This document shows, in pieces, positions 36,107 to 44,844 of a DNA stretch of 64,000 nucleotides (positions are counted from its first letter, which is position 1; every line of letters begins with the position of its first letter). The notes below the pieces were generated by a model. That model was not told where the DNA came from, did not search any database, and was given only the letters and a program-made list of their open reading frames with translations. The DNA is from Stieleria magnilauensis (GTDB taxonomy: Bacteria; Planctomycetota; Planctomycetia; Pirellulales; Pirellulaceae): NCBI GenBank assembly GCA_007753675.1, contig CP036432.1, positions 2,144,394 to 2,208,393 on the forward strand, read 5' to 3'. The position numbers and the translations under genes are program-made.

Positions 36107-37812
36107 GTGCCATCGCCCGGTCCAGCCGCCGCGGTGCCACCCGATTGGCACTCGCGGCAATGCTGTGGGGTGGATGCACGATCCATGCCGGTGCCCAAGA
36201 GGGAATCCGAGCCCCGCAGGACGAGACGGATCAGCGTTCGTTTGCGGCGTTTTTGGCGATGGTGGAAGACGAGGTTCAGCCGCCACCGGCCGAGGTGGTT
36301 GAATCAAACACGTCCGAGGGCGCGCAAGCGGCACAATCGACGGCCGCTGCCGAAGAGCCACTGAAATTGGCCGATGTCCTGGCCAGCTTGTATCGTGCCT
36401 ATCCGGACATCCAGCGCGCCCGGCAACTGCGTCCGCTGGCCGGTGGCGAATTGTTGTCCGCCTATGGCGCCTACGACACAAGATTTAATGCCCATTCGCT
36501 GTCCGAGCCGACGGGGTTTTACGAGAACTATCGCAGCGGACTGGGCGTGGCCAGACAGACCTGGTGGGGCGGCTATCTGTCGGCAGGCTATCGAATCGGG
36601 CGCGGGTTTTATCAACCGTGGTACAAAGAACGCCAGACCGACGATGCCGGCGAGTTCAAAATCAGTGCCGCACAACCGTTGCTGCAAGGTCGGGCGATCG
36701 ATCCGCAACGTGTCGCCGTCTTTCAGGCTTCGCTGCAACAACAAGCCGCCGAGCCGCAATTCCAACAAGCCATCTTGTCGATTTCGAGCGAGGCGATCGA
36801 AGTCTATTGGGAATGGGTTGCTGCCGGGGCGGTGTTGCAGGCACAACAGGAACTGTTGGATCTGGCCGTCAAACGCGGCAAACAATTCGAAGTCGGCGTG
36901 AAGGCGGGAAAGTTCGCGACGATCAATCTGGTCTTGAATCAACAGTTGATCGCCGAGCGGAGCGCCCTGCGGCTCAAGGCACAGCAAAACTTCCAAGCCA
37001 CCGCGTTCAAGTTGGGGCTTTATCTGAGAGATGAATCGGGGCGACCCTTGGTTCCCGCCAAGAGTTGGTTGCCGACGCAGTTCCCCGTGATCAAACAACA
37101 GACCGAATTTGATTTCAACGCAGACCTGGCCGCCGCCCTCGGTCGTCGCCCCGAACCACAAATCCTGCAGTACGAACTGCGTCAGGTTCAATGGGATCGC
37201 CGTCTGGCGTGCAACGAACTGTTGCCCCGCTTCGACTTTGTGACCGAAGCGTCACAGGACATGGGGGAACCGGCGACGAAATCTGACGACAAAGGCGAAT
37301 TCGAACTGATGATCGGGTTCCAAAGCGAGGTGCCCATTCAACGTCGCAAGGCGCGGGGCAAGATTCAATCGACCTCTGCCAAGATCATTCAAATCAATGA
37401 AAAGCTGCGGTTGGTACGGGACAAGATCGCAACCGATTTGCAGATCGCGCAGAACCAATTGATGCTCGCTCAGCAGATCGTCGAACAAAGTGAATTGTCG
37501 TTGCGCGCCGCCTTGGACACGTTGGCTCGCTACCAGAAAGGATTCGAGAAGGGCTACATCGACCTGATCTACTTGAACCTGCTGGAAACCAAGGCCAACG
37601 AAACCGAGATCAAGCTGGTCGAAGCCCAACGCGATTGGTTCACCGCGTTGGGGGCAATGCAGATCGCGCTCGGCCTGGATCCGCTCGATCAAGCGGTGGT
37701 GGTTTCCTCGCTTCCGGCGAGCGAAAGGCCAGGCCCTGGAAACTTACCCGAGGTGGAAGCGTTCGACGACCAAGAGATCGAGCAGGCCTTCCAGCCGCCG
37801 GCCGCGGATTAA
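36103..37812 (+). CDS. TolC-family outer-membrane channel protein
   Basis: A 569-residue protein from a TTG at 36103 that overlaps the HlyD stop (TTGA); an in-frame ATG at 36016 inside hlyD is the alternative. The TTG start gives an N-terminal signal (RRGATRLALAAMLWGGCTIHAGAQ). The body has the long alpha-helical hairpins of TolC proteins (AIEVYWEWVAAGAVLQAQQ; NLVLNQQLIAERSALRLKA; LRAALDTLARYQKGFEKGY; NLLETKANETEIKLVEAQ). With the upstream adaptor and exporter it completes a trans-envelope export route. Its stop TAA overlaps the stop of the convergent MocA gene by 4 bp. Confidence 0.88.
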   Translation: MSAIARSSRRGATRLALAAMLWGGCTIHAGAQEGIRAPQDETDQRSFAAFLAMVEDEVQPPPAEVVESNTSEGAQAAQSTAAAEEPLKLADVLASLYRAYPDIQRARQLRPLAGGELLSAYGAYDTRFNAHSLSEPTGFYENYRSGLGVARQTWWGGYLSAGYRIGRGFYQPWYKERQTDDAGEFKISAAQPLLQGRAIDPQRVAVFQASLQQQAAEPQFQQAILSISSEAIEVYWEWVAAGAVLQAQQELLDLAVKRGKQFEVGVKAGKFATINLVLNQQLIAERSALRLKAQQNFQATAFKLGLYLRDESGRPLVPAKSWLPTQFPVIKQQTEFDFNADLAAALGRRPEPQILQYELRQVQWDRRLACNELLPRFDFVTEASQDMGEPATKSDDKGEFELMIGFQSEVPIQRRKARGKIQSTSAKIIQINEKLRLVRDKIATDLQIAQNQLMLAQQIVEQSELSLRAALDTLARYQKGFEKGYIDLIYLNLLETKANETEIKLVEAQRDWFTALGAMQIALGLDPLDQAVVVSSLPASERPGPGNLPEVEAFDDQEIEQAFQPPAAD

Positions 37813-39173
37813 AGGTATTCGCGGTTCTTGACCAATCCGGGCATCGGAACGTTGTACTTGCCTTGAGCATTCAGCTGCAGCGGCGAATCCGAATCGAGCG
37901 TCAGTTGGTCGACGTTGGGGGCAAATTCATGGTCATGTTTCATGAACTCATCCAACGTGATTTCCTGGCCGGTGTGTGCCGCCATGCGTCCCATGCTGGT
38001 CACGGCACTGGCCATCACGCCGCGTTCGACTTCGTTGTACGCGGTGTCGTTACGAATCGCCGCGACCAGATCGTCCCATTCGACTTGATAGGGATTCGGT
38101 TCCGGCTGGGGGAATTCCCAGGTCAGGTTGTCTTTTTCGAACGATTGTCCGGAATAGATTCGGGCTTTGGCCGGAGTGTGTGACGCGGTGGAGATCACTG
38201 CGGAGCCTTTGGTGCCGTGGGCGAAGCTGGCGAATTCGCGTTTGCAACCCGGCATGGTGCGGCCATCGACGAACAACTTGGCGCCATCGTCGAACGTGTA
38301 TTCGATCGAGTAGACGTCAAAGTTTTGGTCGACGTCTTCGCCGCGATAGTGGCGTCCGCCGCAGGCGATTGCTTTGACCGGCCAGGCGTTTTTCATCCAG
38401 CAGGATTCGTCGATGTTGTGAATCAAGAAATCGCTGACCGCCCCGCCGCTGAGCCACAGGAATCCGTGGAAGTGCTTGATCTGGTACATCAATTCGCTCA
38501 AGTCGCCCGTGTTGGGCGGCGCCGCGGCCGAGCCGGTCGGTCCGGCCATGCGGTAGGCACGCAGCATCATCAGGTCACCGATCTCACCATTTTGAATCCG
38601 ATCGAACAATTCCTGGCGGGCGACACAGTGGCGGCACATCAATCCGACTGCGACCTTCAGGTTCTTTGCGATTGCCGCTTTGTTGATTTCCAGCATTCGC
38701 ACCGAGGTCGGGGCGTCGATGGTGACAGGTTTTTCCATGAACACGTTCAGCCCACGCTCGATGGCGTAGGAGTAGTGCACCCAGCGGAACGCCGCCGGGG
38801 TGGCCAAGATCACGACATCGCCGGGTTCCAGCGTGTCCATGACTTTCTTGTAGGCGTCGAAGCCGATGTACCGTCGCTCTTCGGGCACGTCGACCTTGGT
38901 GCCGATCTTTTTCTTTTCCGACAGCGACGTGTAGGAACTCTTCATTTTGTTTTCGGACACATCGCCCATTGCGACCAGGGTCATCGGCCCGTTGTCGACG
39001 GTCAGGGCGTTGATCGCCGCTCCGGTTCCGCGTCCGCCGCAGCCGAGCAGCCCGACGCGAATCATGTTGTCTTCGGCCGCGTGGACGGTTTGTGGTCGTG
39101 CGGCGGCAAGGGTGGTGGCAGCTGCGGCGGCACTGGTGGTCGCCAGGAACTGACGTCGGGTGGGGTTCGTCAT
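37809..39173 (-). CDS. Tat-exported Gfo/Idh/MocA-family oxidoreductase
   Basis: A 454-residue protein with a clear twin-arginine signal (NPTRRQFLATTSAAAAATT). The nucleotide loop is intact (IRVGLLGCGGRGTGAAINAL) and the catalytic EKP motif is present (VFMEKPVTIDAPTSVRM). The C-terminal domain (LWLSGGAVSDFLIHNIDESC) resembles the large planctomycete MocA group. It probably acts in the periplasm with a bound cofactor, on an unknown sugar-like substrate. The stop codon overlaps that of the TolC-like gene on the other strand. Confidence 0.92.
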   Translation of the reverse strand: MTNPTRRQFLATTSAAAAATTLAAARPQTVHAAEDNMIRVGLLGCGGRGTGAAINALTVDNGPMTLVAMGDVSENKMKSSYTSLSEKKKIGTKVDVPEERRYIGFDAYKKVMDTLEPGDVVILATPAAFRWVHYSYAIERGLNVFMEKPVTIDAPTSVRMLEINKAAIAKNLKVAVGLMCRHCVARQELFDRIQNGEIGDLMMLRAYRMAGPTGSAAAPPNTGDLSELMYQIKHFHGFLWLSGGAVSDFLIHNIDESCWMKNAWPVKAIACGGRHYRGEDVDQNFDVYSIEYTFDDGAKLFVDGRTMPGCKREFASFAHGTKGSAVISTASHTPAKARIYSGQSFEKDNLTWEFPQPEPNPYQVEWDDLVAAIRNDTAYNEVERGVMASAVTSMGRMAAHTGQEITLDEFMKHDHEFAPNVDQLTLDSDSPLQLNAQGKYNVPMPGLVKNREYL

Positions 39174-39477
39174 CGGAGAAATCTCGTTTCGGGGAGTCGG
39201 AAAAGTTGTTGGTTTGATTCCCAGGGCCGACCCTGGAACGTGGGTTTAGAGACGCTGCCTCTGGGGGCTAGGTTGTGAAGCGGAGCTTCACACGAAACGC
39301 GGTGAAGCATTTCTTAGCGGTAGGGCGCGAGCCCTCCGGTCTTTCACGGTACTTTCAAGTTGGAACCGGACGGCTCGCGCCGTTCCGCTACCTCCTTGCA
39401 GTGTCAAAATAGTTGCATCGGGCTTGCGCCCCATGACGCTCACTTTGGCGCCAATCGGGGCGTTGATTGTTAGCGGA
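39174..39477. other. 304-bp intergenic region with two hairpin repeats
   Basis: Between two leftward genes. It contains a small perfect hairpin at 39275-39291 (GTGAAGC-GGA-GCTTCAC) and a larger inverted repeat, arms 39316-39340 and 39365-39389 (25 bp, three mismatches, core GGCTCGCGCC). No gene is seen. The hairpins could end the transcript from the gene at 40560-39478, read leftward. Confidence 0.7.
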
Positions 39478-40560
39478 TCACTCTTCCGGATCTTTTTGTT
39501 CCGGTTCAGTCTTGTCCCACTTGGCGGCCTTGGCTTCTAGCGTCGGCTCCTCCAAGGGGCGGACGATGCGAAAGCCGACCGACAAGGCATCGGTGTGGTA
39601 CCAGATGCTTTTGGGTTCTTGCGGATCCTGTTCCTTCCATTCGTCCGACGACGCCTTTCGCGCGGCACTGCGTAAGACTTCGGGATCGTCATCCCAACCC
39701 CCGCCTCGAACGACGCGGGGATAAAGTGTTTTGGGAACGACCAGGGGGTCCATCGACTCTTTGATCGAATCGTAAGGCGTGTACTGGTCGAGCACCCATT
39801 CGGAAACGTTGCCGTGCATGTCGTACAGGCCCCACGGGTTGGGCTTTTTCTGGCCGACGCGTTGGTAGGTATCGTCGCTGTTGTCAAAGAACCAAGCGTG
39901 GTCTTCCAGTTCGTCGACGTTGTCGCCGAACGAGTAGGGCGTCTTGGTGCCCGCGCGGCAGGCGTATTCCCATTCGGCTTCGGTCGGCAAACGGTAGTAG
40001 CGTCCTGTTTTGGCAGACAGCCATTTGCAGTACGTGCGTGCGGCATGTTGGGTCATGCAGATCGCCGGATAGTCTTCGCGGCCCATGCCGAAGCTCATGT
40101 CGGTGTACGGCTCGGTCGGTTTGGAGACTCCGTCGACGGCTAGGTCACGTGGCGTGGGAGCGATCGCCAGCATCTTGCGCATCCGCTGGTCGACGTCTTC
40201 GTTCCAGACGTCGTACTGTTCCCAGGTGATTTCGAATTTGCCCATCCAAAACGGCGAGACTTTGACGGTGCGTTGGGGGCCTTCGTCGTCGCCACGATCG
40301 TCTTCGTCATCGGGGCTGCCCATCACGAATTCGCCGCCCGGGATGGGGACCATTTCAATTTTCAGCTGCGTGTGCTCGATCGGCTCGGCGTAGGGCTTCA
40401 TTTCCGTCGGGGTGCTGGCGACGGCGTCGGCCACTGGCAACGGTTCGACTTTGGCCGGTGCCTCGCCCGATGCCGGACTGATGAGCACGCCGGGACTAAG
40501 AAGCAACAACAACGCGACGGGGAAACCGAGCGTGCGAAGGGATGGGTTGGGGTAAATCAC
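39478..40560 (-). CDS. Formylglycine-generating-enzyme-fold (SUMF1) protein lacking catalytic cysteines
   Basis: A 360-residue exported protein. GTG at 40560 leads into a signal peptide ([18 protein letters not shown]); the frame extends to a TTG at 40611. The FGE-sulfatase domain is plain ([80 protein letters not shown]). In true FGE the region after RGG(S/G) holds the copper-binding cysteine pair; here it reads [20 protein letters not shown] with no Cys. It is therefore more likely a C-lectin-fold binding protein than the enzyme maturing the sulfatase at 13088. Confidence 0.87.
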   Translation of the reverse strand: MIYPNPSLRTLGFPVALLLLLSPGVLISPASGEAPAKVEPLPVADAVASTPTEMKPYAEPIEHTQLKIEMVPIPGGEFVMGSPDDEDDRGDDEGPQRTVKVSPFWMGKFEITWEQYDVWNEDVDQRMRKMLAIAPTPRDLAVDGVSKPTEPYTDMSFGMGREDYPAICMTQHAARTYCKWLSAKTGRYYRLPTEAEWEYACRAGTKTPYSFGDNVDELEDHAWFFDNSDDTYQRVGQKKPNPWGLYDMHGNVSEWVLDQYTPYDSIKESMDPLVVPKTLYPRVVRGGGWDDDPEVLRSAARKASSDEWKEQDPQEPKSIWYHTDALSVGFRIVRPLEEPTLEAKAAKWDKTEPEQKDPEE

Positions 40561-40595
40561 TGTGGTTCGATTGACAGAAAAAGGAATGGAAACGT

Positions 40596-41861
40596 CTATT
40601 TTGAAATGCAATACAGTCGTTGATCGCTACGTAACAATAATCGATCCGACGCGATTGCGGGGGTGGCGTTGAAGCGTTCGGATTCCGTCCCCAGCTTGTT
40701 GACCGCCAGTTCTTTGTACTCGGGTTGGGCGGCCAGTACCAACACACCCGCATCACGCGTGGTCAGGTACAGCTTGCTGCCATCGCTGACGATCGACCCA
40801 TAAACCCGACTCCGCGTGGGCATCCGTTCGCGATACATTTCTTCGCCATCGCTGGCTCTCAGGCACAGCGCGATCGATTTGTCATGCGACCAGTACAGAT
40901 GACCGTCGACGAGGATCGGGCTGGTCACGTTTGCGCCTCGGGATTGTTCCCAGACCAGGTGAGACTGAGACACATCGCCGCGTCCGCCGGGACGGATGAC
41001 GAAGGTCATGTTCGAGCGACCGCCGCTGCAATAAAGCAGGCCGTCGTGCTCGATCACGCAGGGGACGATGTAGTCCTGGATCGCATCGCAGGACCAAAGT
41101 TGTTTGCCGGTGTGAGGATCAAAGCCCAGGATCGCCAGTTTCTGGTTGACGACCAATTCGACCGAACCGTCGGGTAGCGTGACGAGCGTCGGGGTCGTCC
41201 ACGCGCTTTGAATCCCGTCGGTTTTCCAGCAGATCTCGCCGGTCTGTTTCTCCAGACCGTACAGGGTGCCGGATTCGATCGACGCGTTTTGGATCAACAG
41301 GTCGCCGAACAGGATAGGGCTGGCCGCGGCGCCAAAGCCGACCGTCTTGGTTCCCAGATTTCTTTGCCAGCGGACTGCACCCTGGTGTGAGACCGCGACG
41401 CATCCGGAGGGTCCGAAAAAGGCATAGACCCCGCTGTCGTCCACACAGGGCGTCGGGGATGCATAGCCGTGTTCACCGACCCGCTTGCTGATCTCTTGTT
41501 CGTCCGGCGACGGCTTGATCGGGCAATCCCAGACGAGGTGTCCGTCATGTAGATCGATGCAAATCACGTGCAACAACAGCGCGGCCGGATCGCCCGGGTT
41601 TTCCAACTCCATCCCATAGCCGGTGTAGGCGGTCAGGTAGACGCGGTCGTCCCAGACCACCGGGCTGCTGCTGCCTTTGCCCGCCAGGTCCGTTTTCCAC
41701 GTCAGATTTTCCGTCTCGCTCCACGTCGTCGGCAGATCCGCTTCGGCGACGCCTCGGCCACCGGGGCCGCGAAATCGGTTCCACTGCTGCGCTTGGATGG
41801 ACTCGGAACAACAGAGGCTGGTGATCAAGCAGACCACACAGAAGAATCGGAGACGCGGCAT
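40596..41861 (-). CDS. Exported PQQ-type beta-propeller protein
   Basis: A 421-residue exported protein with a signal peptide ([21 protein letters not shown]) and the opening [15 protein letters not shown], similar to the WPQWRGP start of the protein at 18974-20224. Propeller blades include [14 protein letters not shown] and [14 protein letters not shown]. Quinoprotein catalytic residues are not evident; a binding or scaffold role is likely. It lies 35 bp upstream of the FGE-fold gene and probably forms an operon with it. Confidence 0.87.
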   Translation of the reverse strand: MPRLRFFCVVCLITSLCCSESIQAQQWNRFRGPGGRGVAEADLPTTWSETENLTWKTDLAGKGSSSPVVWDDRVYLTAYTGYGMELENPGDPAALLLHVICIDLHDGHLVWDCPIKPSPDEQEISKRVGEHGYASPTPCVDDSGVYAFFGPSGCVAVSHQGAVRWQRNLGTKTVGFGAAASPILFGDLLIQNASIESGTLYGLEKQTGEICWKTDGIQSAWTTPTLVTLPDGSVELVVNQKLAILGFDPHTGKQLWSCDAIQDYIVPCVIEHDGLLYCSGGRSNMTFVIRPGGRGDVSQSHLVWEQSRGANVTSPILVDGHLYWSHDKSIALCLRASDGEEMYRERMPTRSRVYGSIVSDGSKLYLTTRDAGVLVLAAQPEYKELAVNKLGTESERFNATPAIASDRLLLRSDQRLYCISK

Positions 41862-42066
41862 AGGTGATTTGGATCGCGATCGGGGGCAACAGGCGGGAAT
41901 CGTATTTTAACAGCAACCCCGCTCGCGTGCCGTCGTTTCGAAGACTTTCCTGATTCGCTACAATTCACCACGTTCCCGGCACGGCCCCGAGGCACGTCAA
42001 ACGGCCGTGGTTCGGTTGAAAAACAAATCCATTCCATCCCTTTCCGAACTCGTTTTCTGCAATCAC

Positions 42067-42423
42067 ATGTTTAAAGGACTTGGCAATCTCGGCAACATCG
42101 CGTCCATGATGGCCGCATTCAAGGATTTGCCGCAAAAGATGCAGGAATTGAACGCCCGCATGCAGGACGAACATGTCCGCGGCGATTCGTCGTGCGGCAG
42201 GGTGTTCGTGATCGTCAACTGCGTCGGGCAGGTCCAATCGGTCAACATCACTCAGGACGGCATGAGCAAGGCGGAGATCGAACAGGGGGTGCTGGAAGCG
42301 ACCAACGCCGCCGGCGCCGCGGCCAAGCAGACCTACGCCGAAGCGATCCAGGCCATGGTCGCGGACATGAATTTAGATATCCCCGGGGTCGATGGGTTGT
42401 TGACCTCCCTGATCGGCCGCTAA
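42067..42423 (+). CDS. ybaB: YbaB/EbfC-family nucleoid-associated protein
   Basis: A 118-residue DNA-binding protein. ATG at 42067 starts MFKGLGNLGNIASMMAAFKD; the extension to 42007 is unlikely. The YbaB pattern is kept: N-terminal helix, central strands (GRVFVIVNCVGQVQSVNIT) and a long C-terminal helix (VLEATNAAGAAAKQTYAEA). YbaB usually binds DNA as a dimer. The gene is directly upstream of recR with 19 bp between, the classic ybaB-recR order. Confidence 0.9.
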   Translation: MFKGLGNLGNIASMMAAFKDLPQKMQELNARMQDEHVRGDSSCGRVFVIVNCVGQVQSVNITQDGMSKAEIEQGVLEATNAAGAAAKQTYAEAIQAMVADMNLDIPGVDGLLTSLIGR

Positions 42424-42442
42424 TCGCGACGGAGTCTGCGAA

Positions 42443-43042
42443 GTGGACAAGCATGCAGGTGCTGTTTCTGAACTCGTCGACCAGCTTGGCCGGCTGCCGG
42501 GCGTGGGGCGTAAAAGCGCCGAGCGACTGGCATTTCATCTGTTGCGGGTCCCGGAGGCGGAGGCGATCGCGCTGGCCGATGCGATTCGGCGGATCCGCAG
42601 CGATATCCGTTATTGCCAGGCGTGTTTCAATCTGTGCGAAGAGGAACTTTGCGCGATCTGTCGTTCCGGCGATCGTGACACCACCCGGTTGTGTGTCGTT
42701 GAGCAACCCCGTGATCTGATGAGTCTGGAGCAGTCCCAGGCCTTCAACGGGCTGTACCACGTCCTGCTCGGCCGGATCGCCCCGCTGGACGGGATCGGCC
42801 CGGACCAATTGACCATCGATGCGCTCGTCGATCGGGTGCGAAACGGGAATTTTTCGGAGGTCATCATGGCCACCAACCCAAATGTCGAAGGCGATGGCAC
42901 GTCGTTGTACATCAGTAATTTGTTGGCAGAGTTTCCGGTGCAGATCACGCGGCTGGCCCGTGGAATCACCGCCGGAAGCGTGTTGGAATATGCCAATCGG
43001 GAAATGATTGCCGATGCCTTGGTGGGTCGGCAAAAATTATAG
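42443..43042 (+). CDS. recR: Recombination mediator RecR
   Basis: A 199-residue protein that works with RecF and RecO to load RecA at gaps. GTG start at 42443. Helix-hairpin-helix LGRLPGVGRKSAERLAFHLL, a Cys4 zinc motif (C58, C61, C70, C73), then a Toprim domain with LCVVEQPRDLMSLEQ and IMATNPNVEGDGTSLYI, and a C-terminal LARGITAGSVLEYAN. Length and layout match the family. It is cotranscribed with ybaB. Confidence 0.96.
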   Translation: MDKHAGAVSELVDQLGRLPGVGRKSAERLAFHLLRVPEAEAIALADAIRRIRSDIRYCQACFNLCEEELCAICRSGDRDTTRLCVVEQPRDLMSLEQSQAFNGLYHVLLGRIAPLDGIGPDQLTIDALVDRVRNGNFSEVIMATNPNVEGDGTSLYISNLLAEFPVQITRLARGITAGSVLEYANREMIADALVGRQKL

Positions 43043-43060
43043 GCGCAAAATCGCCGGCTT

Positions 43061-43075
43061 TGGCACAAGATATGC
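43061..43075 (+). promoter_or_regulatory. Candidate sigma-54 (-24/-12) promoter before rpoN
   Basis: TGGCACAAGATATGC matches the consensus TGGCACN5TTGC at all but one of the fixed positions; the GG (43062-43063) and GC (43074-43075) doublets are 12 bp apart, the required spacing. It lies 18 bp after the recR stop and 114 bp before the rpoN ATG. It suggests that RpoN may drive its own gene. A single motif match; no enhancer-binding site was identified. Confidence 0.55.
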
Positions 43076-43188
43076 TCCCCGCCTAGTCAAAAAGGGTATG
43101 ATGTGGCAGAGCCGAAGGTCGCCGGAGCACTCGCGCAGGAAAGTCATTGCGTTGGTGAAAGAGCGTCCAAACGTGTAAAGCGGATCTC

Positions 43189-44691
43189 ATGAGCGGAATG
43201 CGAATGTCGATGGGCCTGCAGGCCCGAATGGTTCAGACTCAAAAACTGGCCCCACGGATGATCCAGTCGATGGAGATTCTGCAATTGCCGATGCTGGCGT
43301 TGCAGGAACGCATCGAACAGGAGATGAACGAGAATCCTTTGCTGGAACAGCAGGAGAGCGAGCCGGGCAGTCTCGAAGACGGCGATCTGCCGCCCTCGGC
43401 CGACAATCGCAGCGAGGATGAGAAGGAGTTGGTCGTTGAAGACAGCGGCGACAACTCGGACGACTTCGAGCGATTGCAGAACATGGTCTCGGAGCTGCCC
43501 AACACGTTTGACGATTCCTTCCGGCGTTCGTCCGGCAGGATGCAAGAGGAAGCCGATCGGCGACACGACCTGATGGCCAATGCCCAGTCGCGCCCCGAAT
43601 CGCTGAACGATTTCCTGCTTCACCAGCTCGCCGAATTGGACATCGACGACGATGTCGAACGGATCGCCGAACGGATCATCAGCACCCTGGACGCCCGCGA
43701 CGGCGGTTACCTGCGGACGCCGTTGGCGGATCTGCTGCCCAGCGACCACACCGCCGAAAACTACGAAGTCGCCGAGCGGGCGCTGAAGGTCGTCCAATCG
43801 CTCGAACCGACCGGCATCGCCGCCCGCTCCTTGAGCGAATGCCTGTTGATGCAATTGCGTCCGGAGTTCGAGCATTTTGAGGAAATGGAAAAACTGATCA
43901 GCTCGCACTTGGAGGATTTGGCCGCCAACCGATTGCCCCAAATCCAAAAGGCGACAGGCTATTCCATCGAGCTGATTCAAACCGTCCGGGCCGAACTGCA
44001 GATCCTCAATCCCAAGCCCGGCGCCGCGTTCATGGAAACCTACGTTCCCAACGTGACGCCTGACATCATCTTGGAGCAAGACGAGAACGGCGATTACAAG
44101 ATCACACTGGACGACGACCGTGTTCCGTCGCTGTACATCAGCGAATACTACCGCCGACGGCTTCAAGACCAGTCGTGCACCGAAGAAGAACGCGAGTACA
44201 TCAAACGCAAAATCAACAGCGCCCAATGGTTGATTGAATCGATCGAGCAACGACGAAGCACGTTGACGAAAGTCGCCGAAGCGATCGTCGCGCATCAAAA
44301 GAAGTTCTTTGACGAAGGCCCCGAAGCGATCGAGCCGCTGAAAATGCAACAGATCGCCGAAAAGGTGGGCGTGCACGTGACCACGGTCAGCCGCGCGGTC
44401 AACGACAAATGGATGCAGACGCCGCGCGGAATCATTCCACTGCATCGTCTGTTCGTCGGCGGTACGCAAACCGATGACGGCGAAGACGTCGCGTGGGATA
44501 CGATCCGGTTGAAGCTGCAAGAGTTGATCGACAGCGAAGACAAACGCGATCCGCTCAGCGACGAAAGTCTGGTCAAGAAACTCGCCGAAGAAGGCATGAC
44601 GGTGGCGCGGCGAACGGTGACCAAGTACCGAAAACGCATGGGCATTCCCAGCAGCCGTCAACGCAAGGATTGGTCGCTGGCGAAGAAGTAA
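43189..44691 (+). CDS. rpoN: RNA polymerase sigma-54 factor
   Basis: A 500-residue sigma factor. Region I is glutamine- and leucine-rich (QTQKLAPRMIQSMEILQLP; LQERIEQEMNENPLLEQ), followed by an acidic linker (about 60-110), the core-binding part (DFLLHQLAELDIDDDVERI), the helix-turn-helix (KMQQIAEKVGVHVTTVSRAV) and the RpoN box ARRTVTKYRKRMGIP near residues 475-490. All parts needed to read -24/-12 promoters are present. The gene stands behind recR with a 146-bp gap containing a candidate -24/-12 site. Confidence 0.96.
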   Translation: MSGMRMSMGLQARMVQTQKLAPRMIQSMEILQLPMLALQERIEQEMNENPLLEQQESEPGSLEDGDLPPSADNRSEDEKELVVEDSGDNSDDFERLQNMVSELPNTFDDSFRRSSGRMQEEADRRHDLMANAQSRPESLNDFLLHQLAELDIDDDVERIAERIISTLDARDGGYLRTPLADLLPSDHTAENYEVAERALKVVQSLEPTGIAARSLSECLLMQLRPEFEHFEEMEKLISSHLEDLAANRLPQIQKATGYSIELIQTVRAELQILNPKPGAAFMETYVPNVTPDIILEQDENGDYKITLDDDRVPSLYISEYYRRRLQDQSCTEEEREYIKRKINSAQWLIESIEQRRSTLTKVAEAIVAHQKKFFDEGPEAIEPLKMQQIAEKVGVHVTTVSRAVNDKWMQTPRGIIPLHRLFVGGTQTDDGEDVAWDTIRLKLQELIDSEDKRDPLSDESLVKKLAEEGMTVARRTVTKYRKRMGIPSSRQRKDWSLAKK

Positions 44692-44732
44692 AGCGGGATT
44701 GCCGCTGAGCACGCAGCTCGTGATTCCCGGTG

Positions 44733-44816
44733 ATCCCAGCGGGAAGCGTCAGCGAGCGGCGCGCCGAGCGGTGGCTTTTCCGTCACACGCCACTGGCTGA
44801 CGCCACGTGCTGGGAT
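44733..44816. repeat. Imperfect inverted repeat after rpoN
   Basis: ATCCCAGC at 44733 and GCTGGGAT ending at 44816 close an imperfect palindrome whose inner arms share GCGTCAGC and GGCG. It sits between rpoN and uvrC and may be a terminator or a short intergenic repeat. Confidence 0.65.
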
Positions 44817-44844
44817 GCACGTCTTCAACAACTTTTAACCGTGG

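Noticed and set aside
43043..43188. Possible small structured RNA (SRP or similar) between recR and rpoN.
   Set aside because: No SRP, tmRNA or RNase P core motifs were found; better explained as the rpoN promoter and leader.
43144..44712. Leftward 522-codon frame opposite rpoN.
   Set aside because: The rightward frame is a complete RpoN with all regions; the opposite frame is a high-GC shadow.
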